A stretch of 64,000 nucleotides of DNA from the NCBI GenBank assembly GCA_045541115.1, contig JAZQIM010000002.1, forward strand, positions 1 to 64,000, given 5' to 3'. Positions 60,656 to 64,000 of the stretch are shown piece by piece. The notes beneath the pieces were generated by a model. That model saw nothing but the letters and a program-made list of their open reading frames with translations. It searched no databases and had not been told where the DNA came from. How positions within the stretch are numbered: position 1 is the stretch's first letter; every line of letters begins with the position of its first letter. The translations under genes and the position numbers were made by a program. The DNA comes from Aphodoplasma sp045541115 (GTDB lineage Bacteria > Bacillota > Clostridia > UBA1381 > UMGS1253).

Positions 60656-61252
60656 ATGTTAAGAAAAATAGCTTTATTTATGGCTTGTATTGTATTTGCA
60701 GCCGGAATTGCCGGATGCCAAAACAGTGTTGATTCATCAAAGACATTGACATCTGAAAAATTGCTTACAATGTTAGGGCAGGATAAAGCAGCTGTTGTTG
60801 AAAGCTTAAAGCTTGATGAAAATACTGCGCAAATTTCTTCTAAAGGCAATCAAGAACAATGGAGTATACAAACGCAAGAAAATAATAAATTGAATATTAC
60901 TTTTTACAATGGCGTATTTATGGCATATCAGTTTATGTTTGATAATTTAGAAGGCGCATATGAATTCGCAACAGAAGAGCGAAAAACTATCGGAAAAGCA
61001 TTTGGAGAGCCGACGACATATCCGGGAATGTCTAATACGGGTGTCCGCTTTGATGAGATTGATAGCGTTGATAGCATTAGAAATGATGTACCGAAGGAGT
61101 ATTATGAAGATTGGACTCCGACAACTGATGAAACTCAAATTAAAAAGATGTTAAACGGTAAAGATTTTTCGAGAATAGATGTTAGATTCAGTTTTTCTGC
61201 GCTTGCAGAAAACGTATTTTTTGTACAGGTTAGATATGTAGCGCTTCCATAA
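60656..61252 (+). CDS. Lipoprotein of unknown function
   Basis: A 198-residue protein with a lipoprotein signal ending AGIAGC (modified Cys near residue 20). The mature part has no motif I recognise; it alternates charged helices with strands such as NKLNITFYNGVFMAYQFMF. It starts 12 bases after the PPIase gene behind AAGGAGG, so the two are likely co-transcribed, and both products sit outside the membrane. Confidence 0.82.
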   Translation: MLRKIALFMACIVFAAGIAGCQNSVDSSKTLTSEKLLTMLGQDKAAVVESLKLDENTAQISSKGNQEQWSIQTQENNKLNITFYNGVFMAYQFMFDNLEGAYEFATEERKTIGKAFGEPTTYPGMSNTGVRFDEIDSVDSIRNDVPKEYYEDWTPTTDETQIKKMLNGKDFSRIDVRFSFSALAENVFFVQVRYVALP

Positions 61253-61258
61253 AAAGAA

Positions 61259-61288
61259 CACCGCCCAAATTGGGCGGTGCTTTTTTTA
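61259..61288. terminator. Bidirectional terminator after the lipoprotein gene
   Basis: A 9-bp stem CACCGCCCA/TGGGCGGTG with loop AAT, then CTTTTTTT; it also lies after the convergent aminotransferase. Confidence 0.93.
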
Positions 61289-61291
61289 TTC

Positions 61292-62470
61292 TTATTTTTT
61301 ATATTTTTTCACAAATCGTTCTATGCGCGTTAGAGCTTCTTTTATATTGTCTATTGAATATGCATAAGAGCATCTGATAAATCCTTCGCCACTTTCTCCA
61401 AAGGCATTGCCCGGTACGACGGCGATTTTTTCTTCCTGAAGAAGTCTTTCGCAAAATTCGTTTGAACTAAAGCCTGTGCTCTTGATACATGGGAACACAT
61501 AAAAAGCACCGAGCGGCTCAAAACATGTAAGCCCCATTTTGCGAAATCCGTCAACGATGAAACGTCGGCGATAGTTATATTCTTTTTTCATTTTTTCGAT
61601 GTCATCATCGCCGTTTTTTAGAGCTTCGATAGCTGCATATTGACTCGTAGTAGGTGCGCTCATTATTGCATACTGATGGATTTTTGTCATGGCGGCAATC
61701 AAATCCTTGTTTCCGCACGCATAACCGAGACGCCATCCTGTCATAGCGTATGCCTTTGAAAAACCGCTTACGATAACTGTGCGCTCACGCATCGACGGAA
61801 TCTGTGCGATTGAAAAATGCTTCTGCCCATATGTAAGCTCGGCATATATTTCGTCTGAAATAACGACGATATTTGTGCCTTCAAGCACTTGTGCGATTTC
61901 TTCTAATTGCTCTTTTGTCATTATGCCGCCTGTAGGGTTGTTAGGATATGGCAGCACAAGAGCCTTGGTCTTATCTGTAATTGCTGCGCGAAGCGTGTCG
62001 GCTGTGAGTGCAAAACTGTCTTTTTCGTATGTTTCGAGCGGAATCGGAACACCTCCTGCGAGCTGTGTGTCGGGTTTGTAGCAAACAAAGCTCGGCTCCG
62101 GGATAAGAACTTCGTCACCGGGAGCTATAATCGCTCGCAGTGCAAGGTCGATTGCCTCGCTGCCGCCTACTGAAATTATAATTTCGTTTGCGGGATTATA
62201 CGATAAGTCGAAGCGTCGATTTAAGTAGTTTGAAACTTCGCCGCGAAGTTCGCTAAGTCCGGAATTTGATGTGTAATATGTATGTCCGTTTTCAAGCGAT
62301 GCTATTCCTGCTGCACGGATATGTGCCGGAGTAATAAAATCCGGCTCTCCGACGCCAAGCGAAATTGCATCCTTCATTTCATTTACTATATCAAAAAATT
62401 TTCGTATACCGGATGGTGGCATGTTTGCAACCGTAGGCGATATAACGTCGTTTATATTGAAATTGCTCAT
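61292..62470 (-). CDS. Class I/II aminotransferase (PatA/AspC-like)
   Basis: A PLP-dependent aminotransferase of 392 residues. The PLP Lys lies in VSGFSKAYAMTGWRLGY, and GVGEPDFITP near the N terminus, YPNNPTGG and the SDEIYAELTY segment are the fold-I hallmarks; FIRCSYA carries the carboxylate-binding Arg. Substrate is not certain; aspartate, aromatic or N-acetyl-diaminopimelate aminotransferases share these motifs. The start overlaps the stop of an Lrp regulator by four bases. Confidence 0.9.
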   Translation of the reverse strand: MSNFNINDVISPTVANMPPSGIRKFFDIVNEMKDAISLGVGEPDFITPAHIRAAGIASLENGHTYYTSNSGLSELRGEVSNYLNRRFDLSYNPANEIIISVGGSEAIDLALRAIIAPGDEVLIPEPSFVCYKPDTQLAGGVPIPLETYEKDSFALTADTLRAAITDKTKALVLPYPNNPTGGIMTKEQLEEIAQVLEGTNIVVISDEIYAELTYGQKHFSIAQIPSMRERTVIVSGFSKAYAMTGWRLGYACGNKDLIAAMTKIHQYAIMSAPTTSQYAAIEALKNGDDDIEKMKKEYNYRRRFIVDGFRKMGLTCFEPLGAFYVFPCIKSTGFSSNEFCERLLQEEKIAVVPGNAFGESGEGFIRCSYAYSIDNIKEALTRIERFVKKYKK

Positions 62471-62946
62471 AGAGTAATCATCCTTCTTTCGTCCTCGGAC
62501 TCATGCGCAAAAACAACACCGGCATCTTTGTACTTCTTGAGAACAAAGTGTGTTGCGGTGCTTATAACGCTGTCCATGGGCGCAAGCTTTTCCGATACGA
62601 AAAGAGAAACTTCTTTAAGTGTTTTACCCTCGATAAATACCGACAAATCAAAGCCGCCGCTCATCAGAAAGACGCTTTTTACGCAATCGTACTGATATAT
62701 TTTTTTTGCGATTTTGTCAAAGCCTTCTCCAAATTGCGGAGTAACCTTTAACTCGATAAAGGCTGTGACATATTCTTTCATCGTGTTTTCCCAGTTGATG
62801 AGAGTTTTGTAACCTAAAATTATATCGTCCTCTTCAAAGGACTTAATGGCGGCGGCGACCGCCTGTGGGTCTTTATCAATCATAACTGCAATTTGCTCTG
62901 GTGTGATTCTGCAGTCTTTTTCGAGAATTTCTAAAATCTGTTCCAT
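62467..62946 (-). CDS. Lrp/AsnC-family transcriptional regulator
   Basis: A 159-residue regulator with an N-terminal winged HTH (about 1-60, with ITPEQIAVMIDKDPQAVAAAI) and a C-terminal RAM ligand-binding domain (AFIELKVTPQFGEGFDKIAK and later strands). It overlaps the aminotransferase in ATGA and probably controls it in response to an amino acid. GGAGGAT precedes the ATG. Confidence 0.93.
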   Translation of the reverse strand: MEQILEILEKDCRITPEQIAVMIDKDPQAVAAAIKSFEEDDIILGYKTLINWENTMKEYVTAFIELKVTPQFGEGFDKIAKKIYQYDCVKSVFLMSGGFDLSVFIEGKTLKEVSLFVSEKLAPMDSVISTATHFVLKKYKDAGVVFAHESEDERRMITL

Positions 62947-63037
62947 AAAAGTTTATCCTCCTATGACTAAATTTTTCTATATTCTTAAGTATACATCAAA
63001 ACCATACGTAAAATCAATAGGTTTTTTAGAATAAGGC

Positions 63038-63066
63038 TTGTTTTTGCATAGTAAAAGTAATATAAT
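63038..63066 (+). promoter_or_regulatory. Probable promoter of the PH-like membrane protein
   Basis: TTGTTT (63038-63043), a 17-base spacer and TATAAT (63061-63066), 44 bases before the start. Confidence 0.6.
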
Positions 63067-63109
63067 TGTTGCATAGAGAAATTTAGTTTAGTAAATTGGA
63101 AGTGATTTA

Positions 63110-63601
63110 ATGTATAAAGAAAGCGTAAAAGCTCAAAAGAATGCAAATGTCATTATAGTTGCAATAGTTATATTTGCGCTTGCATTTATGTGGATAGCAG
63201 ATATGCTTGCCCTGCAATTTGGCATTCCGTATAGGTCGCTGTATCAGCTTTTTGCAATTGCAATTGCCGCGATAGGTGCATACATCCTTGTGCGAAGCGT
63301 TTTGTCTGAATATGAATATGTGGTTGATGAAGATGAGTTAAGAGTTAATTTTAAGCTTGGAATCAAAGAAGAAAAGATAGTTAGTGTGCGTTTGTCGGAT
63401 ATAGAAGCAATATATAAAAAAGATAAGATTGAAGATAAGATTTCGTGTACAGAAAAGTACAATGCAAAAAAGTCGCTTGTGACTGATAACGAGTATGTAT
63501 GCTTTTTTACAAGAGAAGAGAAGAAATGCAAGTTAATGTTTGAGCCGAGTGATAAGATGATAGAGTTTTTAATAAAAAAAGGTATTAAGGTTGAAAAATA
63601 A
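63110..63601 (+). CDS. Small membrane protein with PH-like cytoplasmic domain
   Basis: A 163-residue protein with two membrane segments (about 13-34 and 45-65) and a cytoplasmic strand-rich domain in which YEYVVDEDELRVNFKLGIKE and VSVRLSDIEAIYKK follow the bacterial PH-domain pattern. No function is known for such proteins. It lies between a promoter and a terminator as a single gene. Confidence 0.75.
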   Translation: MYKESVKAQKNANVIIVAIVIFALAFMWIADMLALQFGIPYRSLYQLFAIAIAAIGAYILVRSVLSEYEYVVDEDELRVNFKLGIKEEKIVSVRLSDIEAIYKKDKIEDKISCTEKYNAKKSLVTDNEYVCFFTREEKKCKLMFEPSDKMIEFLIKKGIKVEK

Positions 63602-63610
63602 CGTTCAGAT

Positions 63611-63637
63611 AAGGCGGAGTAAAATCCGCTTTTTTTG
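63611..63637 (+). terminator. Terminator of the PH-like gene
   Basis: Stem GCGGA/TCCGC extended by a G-T and A-T pairs, followed by a T run. Confidence 0.75.
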
Positions 63638-63789
63638 TTTTTTGCCTGTAACCACTTTTGCATAGGTGTCATATTATGATATTACGATAATCAATTGCAA
63701 ACGGCAAGTTAGACTTTATGGTTGCAATGGTTATTTTCGGGCAGATGAATTTTTGTCTGCGCAAAATGTGTGCGAAAGGAGGTTTGGCT

Positions 63790-63891
63790 ATGGGCTGCTT
63801 CTTCAATGGATGTGGCGATGATAACGGTTGCAATTGGATTCTTTGGATAATCCTTATACTAATCGTTATCTGCTGCTGCTGTAACGACTAA
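63790..63891 (+). CDS. 33-residue Cys-rich single-pass mini protein
   Basis: ATG 63790 to TAA 63891. It starts MGCFFNGCGDDNGCN, then has one hydrophobic segment (WILWIILILIVI) and ends in four consecutive Cys (CCCCND). AAAGGAGG with good spacing precedes the ATG, which strongly supports translation. Short Gly/Cys-rich proteins with one membrane segment are widespread in Clostridia; their role, perhaps membrane or spore-associated, is unknown. Confidence 0.75.
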   Translation: MGCFFNGCGDDNGCNWILWIILILIVICCCCND

Positions 63892-64000
63892 TACAAAGGC
63901 GATTGTAAAAAGCAAACGAGAACATAAAAGGTCAACAGATAAAAGCTGCCTGTGCTAAAATAAATAATACATTAAGGCATGCTTTCGCACAACTCACAAA
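63892..64000. other. Right edge, nothing recognised
   Basis: The last 109 bases show no gene, terminator or tRNA that I can support. Confidence 0.5.

Noticed and set aside
1..64000. CRISPR arrays, insertion sequences or prophage
   Set aside because: No regularly spaced repeats, transposase, integrase or phage structural genes were seen.

Overview
The window is chromosomal DNA from an AT-rich, anaerobic, spore-forming member of the Clostridia (Bacillota). The evidence is the gene content: spo0A, a bofA/yaaL pair and a BofC-like secreted protein (sporulation), HydE ([FeFe]-hydrogenase maturation), GTP-type PEP carboxykinase, type III glutamine synthetase, CarD, an Opp-type lipoprotein and CIRCE-controlled groESL. 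Starts are often GTG or TTG behind strong AGGAGG-like ribosome sites, and many intergenic spaces carry near-consensus sigma-A promoters and clean intrinsic terminators. I see no insertion sequence, prophage or CRISPR array. The genus cannot be told from this sequence alone.

Region 1 (about 0-25.8 kb) is mostly minus strand. It holds a tRNA-Trp gene behind a co-transcribed half copy, SDR-mtaB, rbgA-lepB-rplS, ptsH, tgt, an Opp-like lipoprotein-pgeF-uvrC run, a HAD-GtrA fusion, a small xre cassette bracketed by twin hairpins, the uncharacterised GGGtGRT/NifU-like pair, a polar amino-acid ABC permease and binding protein, hydE, mnmA, carD, glnN with a structured leader, and the shikimate cluster aroE-aroK-aroQ-M24 peptidase. 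Region 2 (26-36 kb) is mixed. It holds a flavodoxin-like gene, dgt, the macromolecular-synthesis pair dnaG-rpoD, ispE, tRNA-Thr, bofA/yaaL, spo0A and proBA. Region 3 (36.4-64 kb) is mostly plus strand. It holds a WalRK-like two-component system with an HtrA protease, pckG, a PflA-like radical SAM protein, carA-carB, a DUF3343/class V aminotransferase/BofC-like trio, ruvX and a GT4-CsaB fusion (both minus), groESL, greA, rplM-rpsI, a stalk-cyclophilin fusion, a lipoprotein, an aminotransferase with its Lrp regulator, and small membrane proteins.

The most unusual locus is 43.1-48.2 kb. CarA has lost its glutaminase triad (Cys, His and Glu positions are Asp, Phe and Cys) and further glutamine-site residues. 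CarB runs without a stop into a complete-length diaminopimelate epimerase whose first catalytic Cys is Ala. The sequence therefore predicts a carbamoyl-phosphate synthetase that cannot use glutamine through its own small subunit, physically joined to a DapF that lacks one of its two catalytic thiols. Other points worth a second look are the glnN leader with a possible ANTAR-type hexaloop hairpin overlapping a terminator-like stem, the tRNA-Trp half gene, the self-contained xre/43-aa cassette, the palindromes upstream of spo0A, and the HAD-GtrA, GT4-CsaB and CuAO-PPIase fusions.
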